In this document: positions 22,839 to 31,781 of the stretch, one piece after another | Layout of the letters: every line of letters starts with the position of its first letter | Numbering within the stretch: position 1 is the first letter of the stretch | Source: Desulfuromonadaceae bacterium | GTDB lineage: Bacteria; Desulfobacterota; Desulfuromonadia; Geobacterales; Pseudopelobacteraceae | Direction of reading: 5' to 3' | NCBI GenBank assembly: GCA_028712075.1 | Contig: JAQTQX010000001.1 | Location: 124,001 to 188,000 of the forward strand | DNA length: 64,000 nucleotides | Translations under genes and position numbers: made by a program | Notes under the pieces: model-generated | Seen by the model: the letters and a program-made list of their open reading frames with translations, nothing else | Told to the model about the DNA's origin: nothing | Databases searched by the model: none

Positions 22839-25346
22839 ATGAAAGCCGTCATCATGGCGGGTGGTTTTGGCACCCGCATTCAGCCACTGACCGGAAGTAT
22901 GCCAAAACCGATGATACCGCTGTTCAACCGTCCGATCATGCTGCACATCGTCGAACTGCTGAAGAAGTATGATATTACCGAGTTGGTCATGCTCCTCTAT
23001 CATCAGCCATTCTATATCAAAAATTTCTTTCGCGACGGTTCCGATTTCGGCGTCAAGATCACCTACGTCACACCAATTGCCGATATGGGAACTGCCGGAG
23101 CGGTCAAAGCTGCGGAAAAATATCTGGATGAGCGGTTTATCATCATCAGCGGCGACCTTCTTACCGATTTCAACCTGAAAAAAATCATCGATTTTCACGC
23201 TGACAATAAGGCAAAGGCAACCATAACGCTGACGTCAGTCAAGGATCCGCTCCAGTTCGGCGTTGTCATTACTGACAAGGAAAAGCGGATTACCCAGTTT
23301 CTGGAAAAGCCCGGGTGGGGCGAGGTCATTTCCGATACCATCAATACCGGCATTTATGTACTGGAACCGGAGGTGCTAAAATATATCCCGGAAGGGGAAA
23401 ACTTCGACTTTTCACAAGATCTGTTTCCGCTCATGCTGAAAAAAAAAGAGGCCCTGTACGGAGTGACCGCCCGGGGATACTGGCGCGATATCGGCAACAC
23501 CGATTCCTATCGGGAAGCGTATCATGACATATTCAAGGGGAAGGTGAACCTCAAGATTGATGAGCTGAAGCAGGATTTTGTTGGCAAAGATCTGCGTATC
23601 GGTGCTGACGTCAAGCTTGAGAACGCAGTCGGGCTTGAGGGTACGGTCGTTATCGGCGACAACAGCCAAATTCTTGGCGATGTACGGATCAAGGATTCGG
23701 TCATTGGCCGGAACTGTACGATAGAAACCGGCGTCAGGCTCAATCGCTGTATTATCTGGGACAATTCGTATGTCAAAAAAGGGGCAAAGATTACCGATAG
23801 CGTGATCTGCTCAAACGTCCGGGTCGGGCAGGGTGCGGTTCTTGAAGAGGGGGTCATTGTTGCCGATGAAACATCCATCGGTGATGAGGCGGTCATCAAG
23901 AACGACGTAAAAATATGGCCGAAAAAAACCATCGAAGCCGGTGCAACTGTTACCTCAAACATGATCTGGGGAGAAAAGTGGAAAAAAGCACTTTATGAGG
24001 GAGCGCTCATCAAGGGGCTCTCAAATGTCGAGCTTACTCCGGAATTCTGTGCCAAGCTCGGGTGTGCCTACGGTACGTCACTGCCCAAAGGGAGCTTCGT
24101 GCTCGCCGGCCGTGATTCCAATCCGTCCTCCCGCATGCTCAAACGCTGCTTCGTGGGTGGCCTGCTCTCGGCAGGTGTTAATGTGCGCGATATGAAGATG
24201 ACCTCACTGCCGCTTGTGCGCTATAAGTTGAAGACGTTCGGCGAGGTCGGCGGAGTTCATTTCCGCCAGGCGCAAGATGACCCCGCCTTACTGGAAATAG
24301 TCTTTCTCGATGGCGATGGGATCGATTTTTCCAGCAACATGGGAAAGAACGTGGAGCGCACTTTTTTTAAGGAAAATTTCCGTCGGGCACACCACACCGA
24401 ACCAGGTGTCATCACCGATATCAATAACGTCGGTGACTTTTATCGTGAAGGTTTTCTGCGGGCTCTTGACCGTGAACTGCTTAAAAAATCAGCATTCACG
24501 GTAGTTGTTGATTTCAATTTTTCTCCTGCAAGCCAGATATTGCCTCAACTGTTGAACGAGCTCGGTTTTTCCGTCATAGCACTCAATGCGTATGTTGATG
24601 AAGGCCACGGAGTGCGGGCCAAGGGAAAAGAACAGGCCCTTCAGCAGCTTTCGGCAATTGTCGCATCGCTGGGAGCTGCGGCCGGCTTCTGGCTGGACTC
24701 CTCTGCGGAGGCAATTACGCTGGTAGATGAAACCGGCCGGATTTGTACCGGCATCGAGCTTCTTTCGCTGACCGTGTCACTATTGTTGAAGAATGGCCCG
24801 AAAGGGGTAATTGCCGTTCCGGTACAGGCACCCTCGACGATTGAACAGATGGCAGGGCAGAAGAAGTGTCAGGTAGTTCGTACCAAAAGTTCTGATCGAG
24901 CCATGCTGGAAATCGCCTCCTCTTCGGAAACGGTATTGACCGGCACGACTGACGGACGCTTTGCCTTCCCGCATTTCCAGGCCGCTTTTGATGGCATGTT
25001 TGCAATTGCGCGACTGATGGAGATGAGCGCGGCTGCCGGGCTCAAACTTTCCCAGACACTCCAGGATGTGCCACGCAGTGCGTATATACAGACAAACATC
25101 TCCTGCCCCTGGGAAATGAAGGGGGGCATCATGCGCAAAATGAGTGAAGACAGCCTCGAACAGGAAGCGACCTTCATTGACGGCATAAAAGTGCATACCG
25201 GTACGGATGAGTGGGTGCTGGTGCTTCCTGATCAATATCTGCCTCTGATTCACATTGTTGCCGAGGCGCGCGAGCCTAAAACGGCACAGAAGCTGCTTGG
25301 CGAGTATGAGAAAAAAGTTGCCGGATGGAAAAAGGAGATGGTGTAA
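22839..25346 (+). CDS. Sugar-nucleotidyltransferase / phosphohexomutase-like fusion protein
   Basis: 835 residues. Residues 1-230 form a nucleotidyltransferase: 'MKAVIMAGGFGTRIQPLTGSMPKPMIPL' region with the signature GGxGTR and PKP, 'ISGDLLTDF' for metal binding, and 'FLEKP'. About 255-370 is a left-handed beta-helix of hexapeptide repeats. From about 385 the sequence follows a phosphomannomutase/phosphoglucomutase fold ('AGRDSNPSSRMLKR', 'DGDGIDF'), but no SHNP/THNP active-site serine loop is visible at the expected place, so mutase activity is doubtful. It likely makes GDP-mannose or a related NDP-sugar for the adjoining carbohydrate genes. AAAAGGAG precedes ATG 22839, and the GH57 gene follows after 6 bp. 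Confidence 0.85.
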   Translation: MKAVIMAGGFGTRIQPLTGSMPKPMIPLFNRPIMLHIVELLKKYDITELVMLLYHQPFYIKNFFRDGSDFGVKITYVTPIADMGTAGAVKAAEKYLDERFIIISGDLLTDFNLKKIIDFHADNKAKATITLTSVKDPLQFGVVITDKEKRITQFLEKPGWGEVISDTINTGIYVLEPEVLKYIPEGENFDFSQDLFPLMLKKKEALYGVTARGYWRDIGNTDSYREAYHDIFKGKVNLKIDELKQDFVGKDLRIGADVKLENAVGLEGTVVIGDNSQILGDVRIKDSVIGRNCTIETGVRLNRCIIWDNSYVKKGAKITDSVICSNVRVGQGAVLEEGVIVADETSIGDEAVIKNDVKIWPKKTIEAGATVTSNMIWGEKWKKALYEGALIKGLSNVELTPEFCAKLGCAYGTSLPKGSFVLAGRDSNPSSRMLKRCFVGGLLSAGVNVRDMKMTSLPLVRYKLKTFGEVGGVHFRQAQDDPALLEIVFLDGDGIDFSSNMGKNVERTFFKENFRRAHHTEPGVITDINNVGDFYREGFLRALDRELLKKSAFTVVVDFNFSPASQILPQLLNELGFSVIALNAYVDEGHGVRAKGKEQALQQLSAIVASLGAAAGFWLDSSAEAITLVDETGRICTGIELLSLTVSLLLKNGPKGVIAVPVQAPSTIEQMAGQKKCQVVRTKSSDRAMLEIASSSETVLTGTTDGRFAFPHFQAAFDGMFAIARLMEMSAAAGLKLSQTLQDVPRSAYIQTNISCPWEMKGGIMRKMSEDSLEQEATFIDGIKVHTGTDEWVLVLPDQYLPLIHIVAEAREPKTAQKLLGEYEKKVAGWKKEMV

Positions 25347-25352
25347 CCATCT

Positions 25353-27542
25353 ATGAACAAGCCGCTTGACGTTGTCATTATCTGGCATATGCACCAGCCG
25401 TATTATAAGGATCCGCTGAAAAATGAATACGCGCTCCCCTGGACGTATCTGCACGGCATAAAGGATTATTTTGACATGCCTGCAATCGTTGAGGATACGC
25501 CGGGCGCCACAGCGGTATTCAACCTGGTGCCGTCGCTGATTGAACAGCTGCTGGAATATGCCTCCGGGACAGCCGTTGATCCGTTTCTTGCCAAAGGGAA
25601 GACCGCACCGTCCGAACTGAATCAGGAAGATCGTATTTTCCTGCTGGAAAATTTTTTTTCTGCCAACCGACAGAATATGATTGAACCGTCACGCCGCTAC
25701 CTGGAACTGTTGCATATGGCCGGCGAAGGAAAGCCGGGGAGCGCGGCAGAGCGGGTAAAACATTTTACCGATCAGGATTTTCTTGATCTTCAGGTCTGGT
25801 TTTTTCTGGCCTGGACCGGCGAGGCCGCACGGAGGCGCTATCCTGTCTTTACTGAACTGGTTGCCAAAGGGGAGGATTTTACCGCTGCTGACAAAGAGCG
25901 ACTTTTCGCCGCGCAACTGGAAGTATTGCAGGCGATAGTGCCGCTGTACAAGCGGCTGCACGTCGAAGGGCGCATCGAACTATCGGTGACTCCCTATTAT
26001 CATCCGATTTTGCCGCTGCTCTGCGACAGCAAAATGGCCCAGACCGCGATGCCTCGCGTTACCCTTCCAAGTGCCGGTTTCTGCCATCCCGAAGATGCCC
26101 GCGCCCAGATTCGCCGGGGTATTGCATATTTCCAGGAAATTTTCGGTTTTGCTCCGACCGGAATGTGGCCATCGGAAGGTTCTGTCAGCAACGAAGTGCT
26201 GACCATTATCACCGAGAGCGGCATCCGCTGGATTGCTACTGACGAAGAAATTCTTGAAAAAAGCCTCGACGGAGGGCTCGGTGCCGGTAAGGAACGCCTG
26301 TATCGTCCCTGGCATTTCAGCAGCAGCAAGGGGGAAATAGGTGCCTTTTTCCGTGACCACCAGATTTCCGATCTGATCGGATTTACCTACTCGCAGTGGG
26401 AGGCAGAGCGTGCCGTCTCTGATCTGGTCGGCAGATTAAGTCTGATCAAATCACGCCTGGGAGGTGAGGGGCGGGTCGTGCCGATCATTCTTGACGGCGA
26501 AAATGCCTGGGAATATTACCCTGACAATGCCTACCATTTTCTGCAGGGAATGTACGAGGGGATCGCCAGATCGACATCGCTCCGCTTGACCACCTGCAGC
26601 ACCGTCCTGAAAGAGTCCCGCTTCGACGGGAAGCTGCATACGATTTTTCCCGGCTCGTGGATTAACAGCAACTACGGAATCTGGATCGGGCACCCGGAAG
26701 AAAACCTGGCGTGGGATCTGGTTGCAAACGCCCGCAGTGCAGCTGTCGGCGCTAACCCGCTTGTTGCTGTAGCACTTGAAAGCGGTGTACCAGCTGCAGA
26801 TACGAATGTCGAGATGATCTGCCGCTCCCTGTACGCCGCCGAAGGAAGTGACTGGTTCTGGTGGTATGGCGATGATCATTTCTCGCCGCACAGCGATCGT
26901 TTTGACCGGCTTTTTCGGCTGCATCTGATGAATGTCTACCGGCTTCTGGGGCAGGATCCTCCGCGTGAGCTGCTGGAACCGATCAAGAAGAAGAGCCCGG
27001 CAGGGCTTATCCGCGAACCGGCGGCATTTATCGATCCGGAGATAAACGGAAGAATCAGCGACTACTTTGAATGGTTGGCGGCGGGGCTCTACGACCTGAC
27101 CCGCCAGGGTTCCGCCATGCACTCCTCCGACCGGATGCTGCAGAGCTTCTATTACGGCTATAACAAAAACTCCTTTTTTCTCAGGATTGACGCGGTTCAG
27201 GAGTTATCCCGCCTGCTGCGGGAGGATGACCTGCTCAATATCCACCTGATTTATGACCGCGAATTCCGGCTGCCGCTACAGATGAAGGGGGACGAAGGAC
27301 TGCTGCAGGTCAAGGAAAACGGCGCATGGATACCGACCCGAAGCCGCTGCCGCTGGAGGATCGCAAAAACGTGTGAAGTCTGCATTCCGCTCAGCAGCAT
27401 CAAGCTGGCGGCAGGAAGCAAACTGTTTGCCTCGGTATCACTAGTACGCGATAATGAGGAGATCGGGCGCTGGCCAAGTGATGCACCGTTAATGCTGTAT
27501 TATGCAGGCGCAAATATTGAGCTGGACAATTGGCTGATATAA
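25353..27542 (+). CDS. Glycoside hydrolase family 57 protein (alpha-glucan acting)
   Basis: 729 residues, cytoplasmic (no signal peptide). GH57 hallmarks: N-terminal 'WHMHQPYY', nucleophile Glu275 in 'GMWPSEGSVS', acid/base Asp335 in 'FFRDHQISD', and 'ILDGENAWEYYP' downstream. The family includes amylases, 4-alpha-glucanotransferases, branching enzymes and amylopullulanases that work by a retaining mechanism; which one this is cannot be told from sequence reading. A beta-sandwich-like C-terminal region follows from about residue 560. It sits between a nucleotidyltransferase and galT, a grouping that points to glycogen or maltodextrin metabolism. Confidence 0.88.
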   Translation: MNKPLDVVIIWHMHQPYYKDPLKNEYALPWTYLHGIKDYFDMPAIVEDTPGATAVFNLVPSLIEQLLEYASGTAVDPFLAKGKTAPSELNQEDRIFLLENFFSANRQNMIEPSRRYLELLHMAGEGKPGSAAERVKHFTDQDFLDLQVWFFLAWTGEAARRRYPVFTELVAKGEDFTAADKERLFAAQLEVLQAIVPLYKRLHVEGRIELSVTPYYHPILPLLCDSKMAQTAMPRVTLPSAGFCHPEDARAQIRRGIAYFQEIFGFAPTGMWPSEGSVSNEVLTIITESGIRWIATDEEILEKSLDGGLGAGKERLYRPWHFSSSKGEIGAFFRDHQISDLIGFTYSQWEAERAVSDLVGRLSLIKSRLGGEGRVVPIILDGENAWEYYPDNAYHFLQGMYEGIARSTSLRLTTCSTVLKESRFDGKLHTIFPGSWINSNYGIWIGHPEENLAWDLVANARSAAVGANPLVAVALESGVPAADTNVEMICRSLYAAEGSDWFWWYGDDHFSPHSDRFDRLFRLHLMNVYRLLGQDPPRELLEPIKKKSPAGLIREPAAFIDPEINGRISDYFEWLAAGLYDLTRQGSAMHSSDRMLQSFYYGYNKNSFFLRIDAVQELSRLLREDDLLNIHLIYDREFRLPLQMKGDEGLLQVKENGAWIPTRSRCRWRIAKTCEVCIPLSSIKLAAGSKLFASVSLVRDNEEIGRWPSDAPLMLYYAGANIELDNWLI

Positions 27543-27578
27543 TCAAGGTCAATGGTCAAAAACACCTTGACCCTTGAT
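27542..27578. repeat. Hairpin-forming inverted repeat between GH57 and galT
   Basis: ATCAAGGTCAA (27542-27552) pairs with TTGACCCTTGAT (27567-27578) with a single bulged base. The left arm begins at the last base of the GH57 stop codon; the right arm ends 21 bp before the galT start. Composition and position recall the repeat at 22724-22816. Possible mRNA processing or stability element inside the operon. Confidence 0.6.
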
Positions 27579-27599
27579 CCTTTTCATTCCGGAGGAATA

Positions 27600-28625
27600 A
27601 TGTCCGAACTTCGTTGGGACCCGATAAAATTACACTGGGTAATTATTGCCGTTGAGCGTGGCCGACGACCGCGCGATTTTCTGGTGGAACCTGAACAGAC
27701 CAGCATGACTGCCTGTCCATTCTGTTACGGCAATGAGGATAAAACTCCGACCGAGATTTTTGCGATACGCCCCGGTGGTGGCACCAACGCTCCCAACTGG
27801 CGGGTGCGGGTTATCCCAAACAAGTATCCTGCTCTGCGAGTGGAGGGTGATCTCAACAACCGGGGTTATGGCATTTATGACGTCATGAACGGCATTGGCG
27901 CGCATGAGGTCATCATTGAAACGCCTGAACATGACATGACTCTTGCCGATCTGACCGTGAACGAGATCAAAGATGTGTTAATTGCCTATCGGCATCGGTA
28001 TCTTGATCTGCGCAAGGATTTCCGGTTTCGCTATATGGTGCTCTTTAAAAATCATGGCGCTCGTGCCGGCGCGTCTCTCCACCACTCGCACAGCCAGCTG
28101 ATTGCTGTGCCGCTGCTGCCCCCGGTGGCAAGTACGCAGTTGAAGGTGGCGCGCACGTACTTCGGCGATAAGGAACGCTGTATTTTTTGCGATGTGATTG
28201 AGTTTGAGCTGCGCGAAGGGGTGCGGGTAGTCAAGGAGTTTGCCAATTTTGTGACTCTGACGCCGTATGCTTCCTGCTCACCGTTTGAGCTGCGTCTGTA
28301 TCCCAAGCGGCACGGCCATGACTTTGCCCTGATGGATGATGCACAACTGGCCGAGTTGGCGGTTGCGATGAAAGACATGCTGCTGCGGGTCAAGACAGTG
28401 TTGCGCGATGCACCCTACAATTTCATACTGCATACTGCGCCGCCGATGCACCGGCGTCCTGGTAAACCTGACCATTGGAACTCGCTGGAATATGATTATC
28501 ACTGGCATATTGAGCTGGTGCCGCGCCTTACGCAAGTAGCCGGTTTTGAATGGGGTACCGGTTTTTACATCAACCCGACCTCTCCCGAAGATGCCGCGTT
28601 GTTTCTGCGTGAGGCGGATATCTGA
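27600..28625 (+). CDS. galT: Galactose-1-phosphate uridylyltransferase
   Basis: 341 residues from ATG 27600, with GGAGGAAT directly upstream; an upstream in-frame start at 27552 lies in the hairpin and is rejected. It exchanges UMP between UDP-glucose and galactose 1-phosphate (Leloir pathway), or acts as a related hexose-1-phosphate nucleotidylyltransferase. The zinc-site CxxC is seen in 'ACPFCYGNEDKTP', the nucleotide-handling 'PNKYPAL' is present, and the catalytic histidine loop reads 'LHHSHSQLIAVP' (HSH rather than the common HPH). The C-terminal HIT-like half has 'HTAPP' and 'YHWHIELVPR'. Third gene of the carbohydrate operon. Confidence 0.9.
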   Translation: MSELRWDPIKLHWVIIAVERGRRPRDFLVEPEQTSMTACPFCYGNEDKTPTEIFAIRPGGGTNAPNWRVRVIPNKYPALRVEGDLNNRGYGIYDVMNGIGAHEVIIETPEHDMTLADLTVNEIKDVLIAYRHRYLDLRKDFRFRYMVLFKNHGARAGASLHHSHSQLIAVPLLPPVASTQLKVARTYFGDKERCIFCDVIEFELREGVRVVKEFANFVTLTPYASCSPFELRLYPKRHGHDFALMDDAQLAELAVAMKDMLLRVKTVLRDAPYNFILHTAPPMHRRPGKPDHWNSLEYDYHWHIELVPRLTQVAGFEWGTGFYINPTSPEDAALFLREADI

Positions 28626-28793
28626 ACTGAAACACACAACATTCATACCACGACGAGGAGTACGATTTAAGCGTTATAAACTGCCATGATTTCAGTGTTT
28701 ACTCTGAATGATGACGCATCTTTTTGTCTTAAGCTTGATTTCTCGGTGTCCTCCGTGTCTTCGTGTTATTGAACTGATCTTTTCATAATTCAC

Positions 28794-29666
28794 ATGCCCT
28801 CTCTACAAAATAATATGCGTTCCGTGCTTGACTCACTCTATGCTTCCCGATCATCGCAGCATCTGCACAATGATCCCCTGTCATTGTGCCATCGCTATTC
28901 TGACCCGCGTGACTGCGAGATTGTTGCAGTTATTGCGTCATCGTTTGCCTACGGAGCCGTTGGCGTCATCCTGCGTACTGTTGAGACGATATGCGCAGAA
29001 TTGGGTCCATCGCCACGAAAATACATCGAGAGACTGAATCCAGCTGCTGCCGTTCGCACTTTTTCCCGCTTCAAACATCGCTTTAACGATGGCCGTGACC
29101 TCGCTGCCCTGCTCTGGGGGATACGGCAGATGATTGAACAATCCGGCAGCATCCAGGCATTTTTTCTGCGCGGATACAACTGCAGTGACCAGGATGTCGA
29201 ATCTGCACTGAACTGCTATTCCGCTGCAGTATTGTCTCTGGATTATTCTGCACTGTTCCTGCAGCATGATATCCCTGCGGATTCCCGTTTCCCGTTTCTG
29301 TTTCCCGCTCCCCGCTCCGGAAGTGCCTGCAAACGCCTCTGCATGCTGTTGCGCTGGCTGGTCCGTCCCGCCGACGACATCGACCTCGGATTATGGAACA
29401 CGATTACTCCTGCTCAGCTGATTATTCCTGTTGATACCCACATCAGCCGAATCTGCCGTTATCTGGGGCTGACAGGCAGAAGTACCGCAGATTGGCGCAT
29501 GGCACAGGAAATCACCGCAGCACTGCGACATTTTGATCCTGCAGATCCGGTGAAATACGACTTCGCTCTTGCTCACCTCGGCATCAGTGATGGTTGTGAT
29601 GGCAAGGCCGTGGACCGCTGCACATACTGTTCGATTGCATCAATCTGCGCACAAACCACCAGATAG
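28794..29666 (+). CDS. TIGR02757 / DUF2400 family protein
   Basis: 290 residues. It matches the family's pattern: N-terminal 'DPLSLCHRYSDPRDCEIVAVIASSFAYG' region, 'LCMLLRWLVRPADDIDLGLW', 'IIPVDTHISRICRYLGL', and a C-terminal four-Cys knot-like segment ('CDGKAVDRCTYCSIASIC') reminiscent of the FeS loop of HhH DNA glycosylases. The fold is probably related to endonuclease III, but the activity is not established. No ribosome site is obvious before ATG 28794. The 168-bp gap upstream contains a degenerate 'GTGTCCTCCGTGTCTTCGTG' stretch and no gene. Confidence 0.82.
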   Translation: MPSLQNNMRSVLDSLYASRSSQHLHNDPLSLCHRYSDPRDCEIVAVIASSFAYGAVGVILRTVETICAELGPSPRKYIERLNPAAAVRTFSRFKHRFNDGRDLAALLWGIRQMIEQSGSIQAFFLRGYNCSDQDVESALNCYSAAVLSLDYSALFLQHDIPADSRFPFLFPAPRSGSACKRLCMLLRWLVRPADDIDLGLWNTITPAQLIIPVDTHISRICRYLGLTGRSTADWRMAQEITAALRHFDPADPVKYDFALAHLGISDGCDGKAVDRCTYCSIASICAQTTR

Positions 29667-29692
29667 CCGCCAGCAGGAGCCGGTGTAATGAT

Positions 29693-29721
29693 TTGACACC
29701 CCCCACCCTTTCTGTTATAGG
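29693..29721 (+). promoter_or_regulatory. Promoter of the zinc-ribbon/DUF3426 gene
   Basis: TTGACA (29693-29698), 17-bp C-rich spacer, TATAGG (29716-29721), 62 bp before the ATG at 29784. One of the best sigma-70-type matches in the window. Confidence 0.65.
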
Positions 29722-29783
29722 ACTATCGTAGTTTCATATAGTTCCGTGATTTTATGGACTAAATCATCATCGAGGAGTCGCAG

Positions 29784-31157
29784 ATGATAATCCGATGCGA
29801 TAAATGCCAGACCAGATTTCGACTAGAGGATTCCAGAGTCCCCGATAAGGGCGTAAAAGTCAGGTGCACCAAGTGCAAGAATGTGTTCCGAGTTTATAAA
29901 GAATCACCCGTAACGAAATCTGGAGAAGAAGCACCGGTAGTTCTTTCGCCCTTTGCATTCGAGGAAACCCCGACTGCTGTTCAGGAACGCGAAGAGATCG
30001 CAACCGACGCTGAAATGCCGGAAACATCCGAAACCGCTCCGTTTGACGCAGCATCTTTTGACAGCTCTGTTTTTTCTCATACCGAAGATGAAGAGGAGAG
30101 TCCTTTTACTGCATCGGTTCCTGAAACGGAGAGCATCTCAGCAGGTGAGAGTGACTTGCCCGGTTTCGACTTTGATACCGCTACCACTGATGTTGATACG
30201 TTTTTACCGTTTGACGCAACCGATGATGCCTTTTCGGGAGATGTTGACACCAAACCTCTGCCGCAACAAGATACAGTACAACATATCGATTTTTCCGACG
30301 ACGGTCTGTTCGGTACAGTGGTAAATAGTGCGCCTGAACCATCTCTTGACCGGTTGTCTTTTGCTCCTGAGAGTGGGGAAGAACAGCTGAATTCCACTGA
30401 ACCGACCGCTTCCCGTGATACTCATGGAGTGGAGTCATTTGATCCGGGTGATATTGATTTCGGCGATGAAGCTGGCGCAGATGCACTTCAGGATAAGTGC
30501 ACTGGTGAGCAGGCGTCCAACTTCGAATTTCATATCTCTTCTCCAGCCAGCGATACCGGTACCTGGCAGAGCGGAACTGCTACTGCAGATGACACGTCTA
30601 CTGATCAGCAGGAACTTCCACCGCTGACGATCACGTCACGACGTAAAAGCAGCACGCTTTTCACGGCGCTGATTGCGCTGGCAACCGTAATTGTTCTTGC
30701 GGTACTTGGCTATCTTGGTTTTTCAACTCTGTCCACGCCGAAGGATGTTCCTCAAGAGAGCGGCAAGATTACGGTCCGATCAATTAAAGCTGCATTTGTC
30801 ACGAATGAGAGTGCGGGTGAGTTGCTGGTTGTTTCCGGCGAAGTGCTTAATGAGTACTCGAAACCACGGGCATCCTTACAGGTAAAGGTGACTGTATTTG
30901 ATGAGTCCGGCAAAGGTGTAATAACCAAATCGGCGTATGGCGGCAATCCATTGACCAAGGAGCAGCTGATAAGCTTGCCGCTTGACAAGATAGAGGCTGC
31001 CATGGCCAACCAGTTTGGTGACTCTCTGGTGAATATGGAAGTTGCACCGGGACAGGCAATTCCATTTGTTGTGGTACTTGCCACTCTTCCAAATGGTGCC
31101 AAAAATTACGAAGTTCAGCCGGGTGGGTCAACAGTGGCAACCGGGAAACAGCAATAG
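29784..31157 (+). CDS. MJ0042 zinc-ribbon and DUF3426 membrane protein
   Basis: 457 residues. The N-terminus is a MJ0042-type zinc finger (Cys5/Cys8 'CDKC' and Cys28/Cys31 'CTKC'). It is followed by a long acidic, Ser/Thr/Glu-rich low-complexity linker (about 45-285), one transmembrane helix ('LFTALIALATVIVLAVLGYLGF', about 293-314) and a C-terminal DUF3426 domain with 'VVSGEVLNEY' and 'PGQAIPFVVVL'. The family is common in delta- and betaproteobacteria with unproven function; the topology suggests a cytoplasmic zinc ribbon tethered to a periplasmic domain. GAGGAG precedes ATG 29784. Confidence 0.85.
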   Translation: MIIRCDKCQTRFRLEDSRVPDKGVKVRCTKCKNVFRVYKESPVTKSGEEAPVVLSPFAFEETPTAVQEREEIATDAEMPETSETAPFDAASFDSSVFSHTEDEEESPFTASVPETESISAGESDLPGFDFDTATTDVDTFLPFDATDDAFSGDVDTKPLPQQDTVQHIDFSDDGLFGTVVNSAPEPSLDRLSFAPESGEEQLNSTEPTASRDTHGVESFDPGDIDFGDEAGADALQDKCTGEQASNFEFHISSPASDTGTWQSGTATADDTSTDQQELPPLTITSRRKSSTLFTALIALATVIVLAVLGYLGFSTLSTPKDVPQESGKITVRSIKAAFVTNESAGELLVVSGEVLNEYSKPRASLQVKVTVFDESGKGVITKSAYGGNPLTKEQLISLPLDKIEAAMANQFGDSLVNMEVAPGQAIPFVVVLATLPNGAKNYEVQPGGSTVATGKQQ

Positions 31158-31182
31158 CATAAAATTTCACAGCATATTATGC

Positions 31183-31216
31183 AAACGGCCGCTGACAGGT
31201 ATGTCAGCGGCCGTTT
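31183..31216. terminator. Bidirectional stem-loop between convergent genes
   Basis: A perfect 15-bp stem: AAACGGCCGCTGACA (31183-31197), loop GGTA, and its complement (31202-31216). It lies 25 bp after the DUF3426 gene stop and 21 bp past the convergent FKBP gene stop, so it can serve both. Only short T/A tracts flank it. Confidence 0.75.
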
Positions 31217-31237
31217 GTGCATCCGAATAAAGTTTGA

Positions 31238-31744
31238 CTACAGAATTTCAACCAAGCGGATATTAAAAGTCAGATCGCAACCGGCCAGTGGATGATTGCC
31301 ATCCAGCGTAATGGTCGTATCGGAGACCTCAGTCACCAGAACCGGAAAAGGGGAGCCATCTTCAAGAATCACTTCCATCTGGTGCCCCGGTTCTGGGTTG
31401 ATGTCGGCAGGTATTTCACTCCGCTCAATAACTGCGACCATCTCCGGAACACGCTGTCCGTAGGCTTCATCTGCGGGAATGGATACGGTTATGCTCTGCC
31501 CCGTTTCGAGTCCGATAACTGCAGCCTCGAACTTCGGTATCAGCTGCCCCGCTCCGATCACAAATTCCATCGGGCCCGAGGATTCGCAGCCGCAGCCGGC
31601 ATCGTTGTTACCGCTATCGCAGCCGCACGCATGGGAAGTATCCGGTGCGTTACAAGACTCTTCCGAAGAGTCAAAGACAGACCCATCCTCAAGTGTACCT
31701 GTGTAGTGTACTTTTACTGTATCGCCTGTTTTTGCCTGCGCCAT
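31238..31744 (-). CDS. FKBP-type (SlyD-like) peptidyl-prolyl isomerase with Cys-rich insert
   Basis: 168 residues, no signal peptide. It catalyses cis-trans isomerisation of X-Pro bonds. The FKBP core is visible as 'GDTVKVHYTGTLEDGSVFDSS' region, 'FVIGAGQLIPKFEAAVIGL' region and 'VSIPADEAYG', followed by an IF-domain-like segment ('PEMVAVIERSEIP' to 'FPVLVTEV') as in SlyD. In the first flap, between residues about 30 and 57, lies an insertion holding six cysteines and one histidine (ESCNAPDTSHACGCD, then AGCGCESS), likely to bind metal. SlyD of E. coli has its metal-binding part at the C-terminus instead. AAAGGATG precedes ATG 31744; divIVA-like gene is just upstream. Confidence 0.9.
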   Translation of the reverse strand: MAQAKTGDTVKVHYTGTLEDGSVFDSSEESCNAPDTSHACGCDSGNNDAGCGCESSGPMEFVIGAGQLIPKFEAAVIGLETGQSITVSIPADEAYGQRVPEMVAVIERSEIPADINPEPGHQMEVILEDGSPFPVLVTEVSDTTITLDGNHPLAGCDLTFNIRLVEIL

Positions 31745-31781
31745 TCATTGCATCCTTTCAATATATGGTAATGTGAGAACC

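Noticed and set aside
28735..28775. GTGTCCTCCGTGTCTTCGTG stretch as a CRISPR or tandem repeat
   Set aside because: Units are short, irregular and not separated by spacers. It is at most a degenerate intergenic repeat.
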